Source: Nodularia sp. LEGE 06071
GTDB taxonomy: Bacteria; Cyanobacteriota; Cyanobacteriia; Cyanobacteriales; Nostocaceae
Direction of reading: 5' to 3'
DNA length: 64,000 bases
Assembly (NCBI RefSeq): GCF_015207755.1
Contig: NZ_JADEWH010000002.1
Span: 540,297 to 604,296 of the forward strand
Made by a program: the position numbers and the translations under genes. A model generated the notes under the pieces. It made no database searches. It was given only the letters and a program-made list of their open reading frames with translations, and had not been told where the DNA came from. Below are positions 28,440 through 37,947 of the stretch, in pieces (position 1 is the stretch's first letter; every line of letters starts with the position of its first letter).

Positions 28440-30703
28440 TTTTTCACCTTTGTCTTTGGCAATCGAATTGTAAAAATCGTGCCTTCCCCCCAAGTCGAAT
28501 CAAAAAATAACTCTCCTTGATGATTGTTCGTGACAATTTGATAGCTATTGGGCAATCCCATACCTGTCCCTTTACCGACAGTTTTAGTAGTAAAAAAAGG
28601 ATTGAAAATCCTAGCTTTAACCTCTAGAGTCATGCCTATCCCGTTATCTTGCACCGAAATTGAAACCGCCTCCGATGGCTCTACCATTGTAGTGATAGTA
28701 ATCATGCCCTGATAGGTTGGGTCAACCTCCATGATTTGCCGTTCTTCAATGGCTTGAATAGCATTCATCAACAGGTTCATAAACACCTGATTTAGCAAGC
28801 CAACATAGCATTCAAATTTAGGCAGATTGCCATAGTTCTTAATTAAAACAATCTCTGGCAAACCCGTTTGACCATTTAACTGACTTTGTAAAATCATCAG
28901 GGTACTATCAATATTTTCATGCAGGTCTACTGCTTTTAGGCAAGCTTCATCTAGGCGTGAAAAGGTTCGCAGAGATTTGACAATATCCTGAATCCGTAAT
29001 GCCCCTGTCTTCATTGATTGAATAGTTTTAGGTAAGTCTTGGACGATAAACTCTAAATCAACTTCTTCCACGACCTTCATGATTTCTGTGGAAGGATTAG
29101 TATCGGAGGCTTGGTAAAGTTGAACAATTTTTAATAAAGCTTCAGTATATTCGGTTACAGGTTCTAGGTTGCCATAGATAAAATTGACTGGATTGTTAAT
29201 CTCATGGGCAATACCTGCTACCAGTTGACCCAAGCTGGACATTTTTTCTGATTGAATCAGTTGCACTTGGGTTTGTTGTAATTCTTGATAAGCTCGTTGG
29301 AGTTCTTGACTTTTGCACTGGGAAGTTTGATAAAGGTTGGCTTGTTGAATAGCGATCGCCAATTGAGTTGCTAAGTTTTGTAATAGCTCAATTTCATCGG
29401 GTTCCCAAGCCAGACTCCCATCCACTCGTCCCATCTTAAATGCACCTATTTTACCCTCGGTGTGAATCGGTAAAGCTAGATAAAGATTAATCTTCATTGA
29501 TTCACAAAATGTTGTTAGCTCTTGATCTGGAATATCCTCTGGATTTTGGAGATCAAGTGTATAAATTTTGTCTTCAAAGATATGCTGAAATAACCGAGGA
29601 AATTCCTCAAGCTGATAAGAGCCTAACCAACTGCGAAGTTGGGGATTTCGCTGTTCTTGCACTACTTCCAACAGGGGTGTTTTAGTATCGCAACGATACC
29701 AACCAAAGGTACAAATATCCACCTTGAGTTGCTGAAAAATGGCGTTGACAGCACTCTCAAGAATACTTTCTAAGGCTAGGGAGTTGCGAATTTCTGTGCT
29801 GAGGTGATTGAGCAGTTGGCTGCGCTCCAGGAGGTCTGTGAGTTGACTTTGGGCTTGTTGTAGTTCAGTCAAGGTATCTTCTAAGTCACTGGTTTGCAGC
29901 CGATAAGATACTTCAGACTCTTGCAATTCTTGATATTGCTTTTTCAGTAAAGCATCTGCCCTATAGACAAAGGCAAAGAGTAAAATGTAAAGAATTGCCA
30001 AAATGAGCGAGACTTTGACAATAATCGTGACTTGGGTGGATCTAATCTGATGCAACCAAGGGGTAACATCGGTATAGACCTCAAATACACCGATGATCTT
30101 TTTGTTAGTCTGCTGATCATAAATCGGAATATAGCTTCCGAGTAAATGACGATTTTTAATCTTGCTGGTTAAACCTGTAAAGGTATCTCGGTGTCCAATG
30201 TGACTGACAATTTGTCCAGATTTAGCCGCTTGAAAAGCCGAAGATTTGGTTATCTTTCCAATTTGAGCGAACTCCGTCGAGAATATCGTCCGCCCTTGCA
30301 AATCAAAAATCTTGACTTTGGCTATGGACGAACCTTGAACTTGAAGTAGCACCGCTCTATGAATCTGGCTAATTCTAGGGTCTGCTAATAGCTCTTGATC
30401 ACTCAGGGTTTTGGTAGAGGAAAAAAATGACCCATACTTTCTCCAGAGGTTATTCGCAAGTATTTTTGTGAGGACAACATTATCTTCTTCCTTAATATTG
30501 ACTACGTTCTTTACAGCCTGCTGACGATAGAACCCAGTCAGCCAGCCCATAGCCAGGGTAAATGAAAGGAGGCTAACAATCGAGAAATTTTGCAGTAACT
30601 TAAAACGTTGTGGCGATACCGAGGTATCCCCTAATAAAAGTCGCTTGAGGAATGTGTTTGTTTTTAACCTGGGCGGTTGAGTGAATTTTATGGGTGAATT
30701 CAT
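28433..30703 (-). CDS. Membrane sensor histidine kinase with GAF domain
   Basis: 756 residues. TM1 at about 38-58 (SIVSLLSFTLAMGWLTGF), an extracytoplasmic sensor region (60-225), TM2 at about 227-250 (IIVKVSLILAILYILLFAF), a coiled coil, a GAF domain (about 300-460), a second coiled coil, HisKA with phospho-accepting His500 in GQLVAGIAHEINNPVNF, and a HATPase domain with N, G1 and G2 boxes (LLMNAIQAIE, ISVQDNGIGM, GKGTGMGLP). No receiver domain; its response regulator is not next to it. It sits between two direct repeats of dapL/Uma2 sequence, which suggests insertion. Confidence 0.93.
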   Translation of the reverse strand: MNSPIKFTQPPRLKTNTFLKRLLLGDTSVSPQRFKLLQNFSIVSLLSFTLAMGWLTGFYRQQAVKNVVNIKEEDNVVLTKILANNLWRKYGSFFSSTKTLSDQELLADPRISQIHRAVLLQVQGSSIAKVKIFDLQGRTIFSTEFAQIGKITKSSAFQAAKSGQIVSHIGHRDTFTGLTSKIKNRHLLGSYIPIYDQQTNKKIIGVFEVYTDVTPWLHQIRSTQVTIIVKVSLILAILYILLFAFVYRADALLKKQYQELQESEVSYRLQTSDLEDTLTELQQAQSQLTDLLERSQLLNHLSTEIRNSLALESILESAVNAIFQQLKVDICTFGWYRCDTKTPLLEVVQEQRNPQLRSWLGSYQLEEFPRLFQHIFEDKIYTLDLQNPEDIPDQELTTFCESMKINLYLALPIHTEGKIGAFKMGRVDGSLAWEPDEIELLQNLATQLAIAIQQANLYQTSQCKSQELQRAYQELQQTQVQLIQSEKMSSLGQLVAGIAHEINNPVNFIYGNLEPVTEYTEALLKIVQLYQASDTNPSTEIMKVVEEVDLEFIVQDLPKTIQSMKTGALRIQDIVKSLRTFSRLDEACLKAVDLHENIDSTLMILQSQLNGQTGLPEIVLIKNYGNLPKFECYVGLLNQVFMNLLMNAIQAIEERQIMEVDPTYQGMITITTMVEPSEAVSISVQDNGIGMTLEVKARIFNPFFTTKTVGKGTGMGLPNSYQIVTNNHQGELFFDSTWGEGTIFTIRLPKTKVKNQ

Positions 30704-30968
30704 GAAACTATTAATCCTAATTAAACTTAAATGGCATTAAGAAAAGATGAAACCTCCCATTTAACAGGGTATGGTAAGTAGTATTTAAAACGATGGAATT
30801 TTAGTACATCACAGGAGACAACATCTTCTGGACTGACAACCCCCACGCCCAAAAGCCTTGTCAATAATAGATTTGCCGTTATCTTAGTGCCATTCAATTT
30901 TCGGATTATATTGTAGGTTTATATACATATATATCTCATATATCTCAATTTTATGTTTATTTATCTAG

Positions 30969-31127
30969 TTGGAAATTTTTCGATAAGCTGCTGCAAACTG
31001 TGACTGTAGTACACCGGGTTCTGGTTTTGGCGCTGCGGGTGAAAGCTACTTCCGCATTTCCGCATTTAATAGTCGGGAAAATGTCGAAGAAGCCATGAAG
31101 CGGATTACCGAAAAGTTTAAGGTTTAA
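30969..31127 (+). pseudogene. Second, diverged copy of the dapL 3' end
   Basis: The plus strand repeats the dapL tail (GATAAGCTGCTGCAAACTGT ... CGGATTACCGAAAAGTTTAA) with substitutions and a small deletion that removes the VGTPG coding region, then TAA at 31125-31127 and the same downstream GTGGTGGGCATT. It lacks a start and the first 360 codons. Confidence 0.85.
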
Positions 31128-31329
31128 AAATCTGTGGTGGGCATTGCCTACCATAAAACATTTCTTTGTCATCTTTCCTTCCTTCTCCCTTTCTTTGTGT
31201 ACTTCTCCCAAAAGGAGAGGCTAGCGCCAATGCGGTATGTGCTTCGCGCACGCTACGTGTAAAGCATACGGCATAGCTACGCTTAAAGCGGAGCTTTCGC
31301 TTTAGCGATACGATCCTCATATAAAAATA

Positions 31330-31608
31330 AAAAAAGAATTTCCAAATTTAGCGATTGAAATAATAGTAACTAGCGGGGGGGTTGATAAATTAGAAATTTA
31401 TAAAATTTTAGGTGTCAAGGAAGTTTGGTTTTTTAGAAATAATCAATTTGAAATTTATATTTTGCAGAGTGAAAATTATCAACAATTTGTCAAAAGTGAG
31501 TTATTGCCAAATCTGGATTTAGAAATATTGGCGGAATATGCGATCGCACCAGATCCTTTAGAGGCTATACTAGGATTTCGGGAAAAAGTTAAAGCAAGTT
31601 TGGGTTAA
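31330..31608 (+). pseudogene. Uma2 (DUF820) family endonuclease, 5'-truncated, copy 2
   Basis: The frame KKEFPNLAIEIIVTSGGVDK, LEIYKILGVKEVWFFRN, ...EYAIAPDPLEAILGFREKV, stop matches copy 1 at about 95 percent by eye and keeps eight or so more N-terminal codons. No start codon. It lies just before the stop of rloB on the opposite strand. Confidence 0.75.
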
Positions 31609-31619
31609 AATTCTGTAGA

Positions 31620-32231
31620 TTATGGAATATATTTATTTAATTCCTCAACTAACTCATGTACTGTTGTGCAAGGATTATCACTTTCTGGATTAGGCGGATT
31701 ATATTGGTTGAGAAGCTTTTTAGCGTTTTTGATAGCAATAGGTTGTAGTTCTTCTAACTCTTCATGAATTGCAGCACTATTTTTTTTATATTTATTTTTT
31801 AGGAATTTATTTAACTTAGGAATGTAATCTTGGCGAGGAAGTCCAGTATTGAGAAATTCAAAATGTAATACATACCATAATTCAAACGCCTCATTAGAGT
31901 AAGCAACTTTAAATCCTGCTTTATGAGCATTTTTTATTGCATTTTTGAAATCTTGCTTCGGACAATCATCGCGGTCAAATACGCACCAAATTTGGTCATA
32001 ATCTCCTTGATTATTCAACTCTTTTGCTTTTTCTACTAGCTTACTCGGATTATAGCCGAATCCTCTGACATCAACATCAATTACATCTTTGGGGACACGA
32101 AAAGATTTAAAGTAATTTGGTTCAGTTTTTTCACCTTCACAAATAATTAAAAATATTTGTCTTAACTCTCTATTGGCAACTTTTCTAACAGAATAACCCC
32201 GATTTTGCACTTCCCTTGTTTTTTTAGGCAT
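31620..32231 (-). CDS. rloB: RloB-family protein (TOPRIM-like nuclease candidate)
   Basis: 203 residues. IFLIICEGEKTEPNYFKSF (EGEKTE at about 32-37) and IWCVFDRDDCPKQDF (DRDD at about 86-89) give the Glu and DxD motifs of a TOPRIM-type metal site; NEAFELWYVLHF follows, typical of RloB. RloB-type genes pair with RloA ATPases in restriction-linked and abortive-infection loci (AbiL is one such pair). It overlaps rloA by 8 bp, so the two are translated together. AT-rich compared with the surrounding genes, which suggests transfer. Confidence 0.85.
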   Translation of the reverse strand: MPKKTREVQNRGYSVRKVANRELRQIFLIICEGEKTEPNYFKSFRVPKDVIDVDVRGFGYNPSKLVEKAKELNNQGDYDQIWCVFDRDDCPKQDFKNAIKNAHKAGFKVAYSNEAFELWYVLHFEFLNTGLPRQDYIPKLNKFLKNKYKKNSAAIHEELEELQPIAIKNAKKLLNQYNPPNPESDNPCTTVHELVEELNKYIP

Positions 32232-33534
32232 CAGGATTACCCAAAATTTGGCTTAAGTTACCAATAAAGGGAATAGCGCCATATTTGCCTTTAATGTAAT
32301 CATTTTCAAATGAAGCATCATTCCTGATTGGATATTCAACGAGAGAATATAAATCTGTAGCACCATATTTGTTCTTTTCGGTAAACCAAATCTGATCTCT
32401 CCGAAATAGTTTATTACTCAGCAGGTTGGTATCGTGTGTCATAAATATCAATTGTGCATTTTTATAATTTGTTTCCTGAGAGTTAAATATTTCTACGATT
32501 GCTTTAGTAATTAGAGGATGAAGTCTAGCGTCAAATTCATCAAATATCAAAACATCACCATTTTTAAAAGTATCTACCAAAATCCCGGCGATAGAAACTA
32601 TTTTTTGAGTTCCTTCGGACTCCTGCTCATATAAATCAAATAATTCCAGAGATATATGATTACCTTGACTATCAAATTTTTGATGTGCAGTTTTAATTAA
32701 TATTGCTTTTAAAATTCCGCTCTTCACAATCATTTTTTTGAATTCTTCCGATGTATTTTCAGGCAAAGGCAAAGAATTAAGCCTAATTTCTGTTTCTTTT
32801 ACTGTTATTTCTCTGATGCCTAAATCTAATTTTTTTATTAGTTGAATAATGTCTGCTCTATTATCATTACCTTCTGCTAAATAGCTAACTGTATAATTTA
32901 AATCAGAAATGTCATCTAAGCCTGAAATTATTTTTAATTTTCTTGTGAGCCAATCTAGTATTTTTTGAGCTATTTCAACATTAAATTGAGCAGCTACTGA
33001 TAAAAAAAGTGCATTATGCCTAGTTTTTGAATCAATTCCCCCACCTTTAAAAATTTTAGATATATTGAATATATCAGTAGATTCTTCGTGATTACGTTCA
33101 AACAGACGAGTTTCTCTTTTATTAGGAACATAAAATAGCCACTCTGAAACAACACTTTTTTGAGTAGCTTTAAACCCATATCTATACTTTTTACCATCTA
33201 ATAAAAACACAATTTCAAATAAAGAGGGTTCTGTTTCAGTTTCTGTACTAAGTCTAAATGGTTCAACTCCTATTTGTTCTGTGCTTTGAGTTTCTTTAGA
33301 GGAGTTAATCATAAACCATTTCATAAAGCTGATGGCTTTTGCTAGGTTACTCTTACCACTAGCATTAGCACCATAAATGGCAGCACTTTTGAGTAATGTA
33401 AGTTCATTATCTACGGCAAAAGTATTGTTATCATCAACTTTTGGGTCTTTGGCTACAATGTTAGCTGCAACCATGCTAAAGGTGACTTTATCTTTAAATG
33501 ATCTGTAATTAGCAATACTAAACTCTATGAGCAT
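32224..33534 (-). CDS. rloA: RloA-like AAA15/ABC-type ATPase
   Basis: 436 residues. N-terminal IEFSIANYRSFKDKVTFSMV (the recF/SMC-like start), Walker A GANASGKSNLAKAISF at 55-70, an ABC-type region further on, and a Walker B/D-loop DVLIFDEFDARLHPLITKAI, then LIFMTHDTNLL with the switch His. It belongs to the OLD/AAA15 group that acts with TOPRIM or RloB partners in phage defence. It probably senses infection and activates RloB; that is inference from the family. Forms a two-gene operon with rloB. Confidence 0.88.
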   Translation of the reverse strand: MLIEFSIANYRSFKDKVTFSMVAANIVAKDPKVDDNNTFAVDNELTLLKSAAIYGANASGKSNLAKAISFMKWFMINSSKETQSTEQIGVEPFRLSTETETEPSLFEIVFLLDGKKYRYGFKATQKSVVSEWLFYVPNKRETRLFERNHEESTDIFNISKIFKGGGIDSKTRHNALFLSVAAQFNVEIAQKILDWLTRKLKIISGLDDISDLNYTVSYLAEGNDNRADIIQLIKKLDLGIREITVKETEIRLNSLPLPENTSEEFKKMIVKSGILKAILIKTAHQKFDSQGNHISLELFDLYEQESEGTQKIVSIAGILVDTFKNGDVLIFDEFDARLHPLITKAIVEIFNSQETNYKNAQLIFMTHDTNLLSNKLFRRDQIWFTEKNKYGATDLYSLVEYPIRNDASFENDYIKGKYGAIPFIGNLSQILGNPDA

Positions 33535-33916
33535 AGTTAAGTTCTATTTCTAAAGGACATATTCGTGATATTTTCACAAATATCTAGTTTAAGCATAGCG
33601 GTTATCGATATATTCTCAACAGTAATTTTGTTGGTACATAAGCACTATTAAAATTAATATAAGTGAAAAAATTAGATGTATATGAAGAAATATAAATTAA
33701 CTGTAGGGCTACCATACCTTGAGATGGTGCGTTGCGCTGTGCGACAACACACCCTACACTTGATTTGTCTTTACATAGTTATAAATATTTCAGCCTACCT
33801 ACTTAGTGAAGCTTAATCATATAAAAGGCGATCGCGCAAATAAGCTCAAATAAATTGATACCAAGGTAAGATCGGCTTACAATGAGTGTCGGGAGTCTCA
33901 TAACCCGGACAAATTA
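33535..33916. other. 382-bp divergent intergenic region
   Basis: Contains a dispersed repeat GTAGGGCTACCATACC ... GGTGCGTTGCGCTGTGCGAC ... ACACACCCTACAC (about 33703-33760), related to the middle of MITE-like family 2. No gene. Confidence 0.45.
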
Positions 33917-35743
33917 ATGAATGCTGACGAATTTTTCCAACAGGGATTCAATAATCATTTGCAAGGGGACTATCAAGAAGCCATAGCAAATTATACTCAG
34001 GCGATTAACCTATATCCAGACTACGCGGAAGCTTACTATAACCGGGGGATTATTCTCAGCGCTGAACTTCAAGATTATCATGGCGCGATCGCTGATTTTG
34101 AGCAAGCAATAGATATTAATCCCCAGTTTGCTGAAGCATATTGCAACCGGGGAAATGCACGTTATTTTTTAGCCGATTATGAGGGTGCGATCGCAGATCA
34201 TGATCAAGCCATAGAAATCAAGCCCAGTTTTGCTGAATCTTACCACAGTCGAGGTAATGCCTACTTGGCTTTAGCAGCATACGATCAAGCGATCGCGAAT
34301 TATCAACAAGCAATAGAAAATAATCCTCAGTTAGCTACCAAAATCAACGGTGATATTGCCAAGGCTTTACATAATCGGGGTGTGGCGCGTTGCAATTGTG
34401 GGGATAATCAAGGAGCGATCGCTGATTTTCAACAAGCTTTACAATGGCATCCTTATTTTGCCCCAGCTTACAGCAGTCGGGGTAACATCTATTATATTTT
34501 AGGAAAGTATCAGCAAGCGATCGCTGAACATGACCGCGCCTTAGAACTAGATCCCAATTTAGCCGCAGCTTACCATAATCGGGGTAATGCCCGCTATGCT
34601 CTCCAAGAAAATCAGGACGCGATCAAAGATTACAATCAGGCTTTAAAAATTCACCCCCACTTTGCGGAAGCTTACTATAATCGGGGTCTTGTTTATGCTC
34701 GTCTCCAAGATTTTCAGCAAGCTTTGGCTGACTTTAATCAAGCTTTGACTCTGAACCCTGATGATGTCCAAGCCTACTCTGAACGGGGTTTAGTTCAAGA
34801 AACTTTAGGAGACTATCACCAAGCCCTTGAGGATTATAGTCAGGCATTGCAAAAAAACCCGACTTTAGCTTTAGTATACGGCTTGCGGGCTAATGTTCGT
34901 CGTCTGTTAGGAGATTATCAAGGCGCAATTGATGATAGTAATCGACTCTTACAACTTGATCCTCATCTCGCTCAAGGATACTGCGATCGCGCTACAGCCC
35001 GTCGGAGTTTGGGAGATTATCAAGGGTCAGTCCCCGATTATACTATGGCATTGCAGCTTGATCCTAATTTAGCTGAAGCTTATTATGGCCGAGGTATTGC
35101 CTACGAAATTTTGCAAGACTTCCTCGCAGCAGTCGCAGATAATACTCAAGCAATCGGGCTTTTTCCTGAGTTTTCCCAAGCCTACTGCAATCGGGGTAAT
35201 GCTCATCGTTTTTTGGGAAATGAAAAACAGGCGATCGCGGATTATAATCGAGCATTAGAAATTAATCCTGATCTAATTGAAGCTTATTACAATCGGGGTT
35301 CTCTGTGCTATGCTCTGCAAGACTATCAGGGTGCTGTTGCAGATTACACCCAGGCATTACAAAGAAATCCTCAGTCTGCTACATTTTATAGCGATCGCGC
35401 CAATGCTCGCTATGCTCTGCAAGACTATCAAGGCGCAATAGAAGATTATCATCAAGCTCTGGCTATAGACTCTAGTAGAGCCGAAGACTGGTATAATCGG
35501 GGTCGTAGCCTTTCTGTGCTGGGAGAGTTAACCGCCGGGTTGGCTGATTTGAACCAAGCTTTACAACGTCAGCCTTATTGGGCTTCAGCCTATATGCTGC
35601 GGGCTGATATCCGCCGTCGCTTAGAAGACTATCAAGGTGCAATTGCGGACTTTCAGAAATCGGCCGATATCTATCAGCGAGAAGGAAATATCCAGTATTA
35701 TCAACAAATTATGCAGGCGATCGCACAGCTTGAGCATTTATAA
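33917..35743 (+). CDS. TPR-repeat protein
   Basis: 608 residues made almost wholly of about 17 tetratricopeptide repeats with the pattern EAYYNRGI-a-LQDYQGAIADFxQAL-x-hNPx (for example DYHGAIADFEQAIDINPQ). No enzyme domain, signal peptide or membrane helix. It is a protein-protein interaction scaffold; its partner is unknown. The start ATG at 33917 begins MNADEFFQQGFNNHLQGDYQ, itself the first TPR. Many HIP1 sites fall within the repeats. Confidence 0.95.
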   Translation: MNADEFFQQGFNNHLQGDYQEAIANYTQAINLYPDYAEAYYNRGIILSAELQDYHGAIADFEQAIDINPQFAEAYCNRGNARYFLADYEGAIADHDQAIEIKPSFAESYHSRGNAYLALAAYDQAIANYQQAIENNPQLATKINGDIAKALHNRGVARCNCGDNQGAIADFQQALQWHPYFAPAYSSRGNIYYILGKYQQAIAEHDRALELDPNLAAAYHNRGNARYALQENQDAIKDYNQALKIHPHFAEAYYNRGLVYARLQDFQQALADFNQALTLNPDDVQAYSERGLVQETLGDYHQALEDYSQALQKNPTLALVYGLRANVRRLLGDYQGAIDDSNRLLQLDPHLAQGYCDRATARRSLGDYQGSVPDYTMALQLDPNLAEAYYGRGIAYEILQDFLAAVADNTQAIGLFPEFSQAYCNRGNAHRFLGNEKQAIADYNRALEINPDLIEAYYNRGSLCYALQDYQGAVADYTQALQRNPQSATFYSDRANARYALQDYQGAIEDYHQALAIDSSRAEDWYNRGRSLSVLGELTAGLADLNQALQRQPYWASAYMLRADIRRRLEDYQGAIADFQKSADIYQREGNIQYYQQIMQAIAQLEHL

Positions 35744-35983
35744 TTGTTGTAGCAAAGTTAGACGCAACGTCTCTACATTTTTTCTCACCAGATGTCTACG
35801 AAATAACTCTATATAATTGTCTATTTTTTCTAATTATTTTGTTGTCATATTCAGCGAATGTGGCGTGTAATGCTGTTGCATAACTGATAATTTTGCTAGA
35901 ATACATTCAAAGCTTTGTGGAATCGTCTCTTCGTAAACTTCCTGTGCTTGTAGAAATTACCATCAACTTACCAAACTAACATT

Positions 35984-36151
35984 ATGAATCGCTTCACCTC
36001 TGGCTTGTTTGTAGGTTTGCAAGCGTCTATGTCCTCTCTGGCTATATCTCAGAGAACTGATACTGCTAAACCCCTACCTCTTTCTAACTATATGTATGAC
36101 GGTGAACTTAACTTTGACCGTGGATCGGGACGCATCGGGCGCGGTTGCTAA
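35984..36151 (+). CDS. patX: PatX-type RGSGR heterocyst-inhibition peptide
   Basis: A 55-residue ORF starting at the ATG at 35984: an N-terminal hydrophobic segment (SGLFVGLQASMSSLAIS) like a signal peptide, then a linker ending LNFDRGSGRIGRGC, with RGSGR at residues 46-50 (bases 36119-36133). PatS and PatX peptides of Nostocales carry RGSGR, bind HetR and stop neighbouring cells becoming heterocysts. PatX members have a longer N terminus and ERGSGR- or DRGSGR-like ends near the C terminus. The length, hydrophobic start and DRGSGR context favour PatX over PatS. The sequence has no obvious RBS close to the ATG. Confidence 0.8.
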   Translation: MNRFTSGLFVGLQASMSSLAISQRTDTAKPLPLSNYMYDGELNFDRGSGRIGRGC

Positions 36152-36462
36152 ATCCGCCTTAATTAAGTTGAATATTCTCTCATTGAGTAATTACTGCAAT
36201 CTTCATGAGAGAAATTAAGCTATGCGATCGCCTCTGGCGTGGCTTTGTCAATCGCCAATAGTCTGTTCTGGAAATCATTCTATGAGCCAGAATTTTGCCA
36301 GGCGATCGCATTCAATTATGATTAATTTCAGGTCATTTACAACTTGATGGCCTGTTGTTTTGTATTATACTTGAGAAATCAACACTAGAGTTAAAATTAT
36401 TATAAAATTTTCGACTATTGAATTTTTTAATATTTGCCCAAAAACCAGAATAATTTCACAAA
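36152..36462. other. 311-bp intergenic region
   Basis: AT-rich with a few GCGATCGC sites and a TCTCATTGAG ... CTTCATGAGAGA inverted segment just after patX (36178-36212), possibly a terminator. No gene seen. Confidence 0.4.
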
Positions 36463-36927
36463 ATGGCTAAAGAAATAGAACGGAAATATTTACTCAAAGA
36501 AGATACTTGGCGAAAAGTAGCTCAAGGAAGTGTCTATTGTCAAGGATATATTGCTACGAAAGATCAAGTTACTGTCCGTGTGCGGATCATCGAAAATCAA
36601 GGTTATGTGACGATTAAAGGGCCTAGCGTTGAATGTTCCAGATTAGAGTTTGAGTATCCCATTCCTGTAGAAGATGCTCAAGAAATGCTGAATACATTGT
36701 GTCAAAAACCTTTTATCGAAAAAATTAGATACAAAGTAGCGTGGGGTGGTTTGATTTGGGAAATAGACGAGTTTGATGGTCTAAATAAAGGATTGATTTT
36801 AGCAGAAGTCGAACTCAATGATGCAAATCAACAGATTGAACTACCTCCTTGGATTGGTGAAGAAGTATCCCACGATCATAGATATTTCAATAGCTATTTG
36901 GTAACAAATCCCTTTTCACAATGGTAA
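36463..36927 (+). CDS. CYTH-domain protein (triphosphate-binding)
   Basis: 154 residues. The defining N-terminal ExExK motif is AKEIERKYLL; further acidic/basic strands (VTVRVRII, YVTIKGP, RLEFEYPI, EVELND) build the triphosphate tunnel. The family contains inorganic triphosphatases and class IV adenylate cyclases; this short form looks like the triphosphatase type. No neighbour suggests a specific role. Confidence 0.9.
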   Translation: MAKEIERKYLLKEDTWRKVAQGSVYCQGYIATKDQVTVRVRIIENQGYVTIKGPSVECSRLEFEYPIPVEDAQEMLNTLCQKPFIEKIRYKVAWGGLIWEIDEFDGLNKGLILAEVELNDANQQIELPPWIGEEVSHDHRYFNSYLVTNPFSQW

Positions 36928-36936
36928 TTGTGGCTA

Positions 36937-37370
36937 ATTGACACTCCCCGCGATAAATCGACAGGGATTCTTGGTTCAACGAAACCACTTAACCTAGAGT
37001 CCTTGCGTTGTCTAAACCAGAGGTGGGATTCTCCCCAAGCGTTAATTCGGGTATGCCCTACCCTATTTGCATGAGTGCAAGTCCTGTTTCGTTTGAAACA
37101 ATTTGTTTCAAAATGCTGATTCGTCTAGCCCCTATGAATCTTTTACCTACTGCTAGGAGGAAACTAGAACAATGCAGTAGAACCGCATAGATTCAATTAT
37201 CTTGGCGAAGCCTCTCCCTTTGGGAGAAGGTTCAGGCTTTGTCTTTCGACAGCTAGGTTTTTTAAGTGGTTGATTACCTTTCCACTACAATCAGTATAGC
37301 AGCACCTTAGTACATTAATGAATTAAAAGTCGTCGTAGAACGACGGGGCTTTAAACCCAATTTTTCGGTA
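36937..37370 (-). mobile_element. Internally deleted IS200/IS605-type element (TnpB tail and right-end RNA region, plus left-end hairpin)
   Basis: On the minus strand the sequence reads AAGAATCCCTGTCGATTTAT CGCGGGGAGTGTCAA, the typical end of cyanobacterial TnpB elements, preceded by GGGCATACCCGAATTAACGC and GGGGAGAATCCCACCTC blocks resembling the omega-RNA-encoding 3' region. At 37329-37348 GTCGTCGTAGAACGACGG can fold as the opposite end's hairpin. No complete tnpA or tnpB remains. The assignment rests on pattern recognition. Confidence 0.5.
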
Positions 37371-37388
37371 ACTGATTCAATTTTAAAT

Positions 37389-37757
37389 ATGACTTTCCAA
37401 TATACCGAAGCACTCGTCACCATAGCATCTGTTAATTTTGAAAATCTGGTAAATTTCTATACAGAATTACTTGATAAAAAACCATCATCTCTCATCCCCA
37501 ACGTTTATGCAGAGTTTCAACTTCCTGGTGTAAGATTGGGGATTTTTCAACCTCAAAAAAACCATACATCGGAATTTGCCAACTCAGCCAACAGTCAGAT
37601 AAGTTTGTGTTTAGAAGTGACTAATTTAGAAGTAGCGATCGCACATCTGGCAAACTTAGGCTATCCACCCCCCGGAGAAATCTCCACAGCTTCTCACGGG
37701 AGAGAAATTTACGCTTATGACCCCGATGGCAATCGGTTGATTTTACACCAAAAATAG
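37389..37757 (+). CDS. VOC family (glyoxalase/bleomycin-resistance fold) protein
   Basis: 122 residues. Two beta-alpha-beta-beta-beta halves: EALVTIASVNFENLVNFYTE and ISLCLEVTNLEVAIAHLANLGY, ending AYDPDGNRLILHQ, the usual VOC C-terminal motif. Metal ligands are not fully conserved by eye. The function of this small VOC subgroup is unknown. Confidence 0.85.
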   Translation: MTFQYTEALVTIASVNFENLVNFYTELLDKKPSSLIPNVYAEFQLPGVRLGIFQPQKNHTSEFANSANSQISLCLEVTNLEVAIAHLANLGYPPPGEISTASHGREIYAYDPDGNRLILHQK

Positions 37758-37947
37758 ACGCAATCAATAACTTCCAAATAAACAAACACCCAAAAACCTA
37801 ACTAAATAAACCTCTCACTTCTTTCTTTCTCTGTGTCCTCTCTACGAGACGCTGCGCGAACTGTGCCTCTGTGGTAGCCTTCGGCAAGCTACGCTAACGT
37901 TTATTTCTTAAAAAAGTGTTATAATTAGTGGCTATTGGTAATTAACT

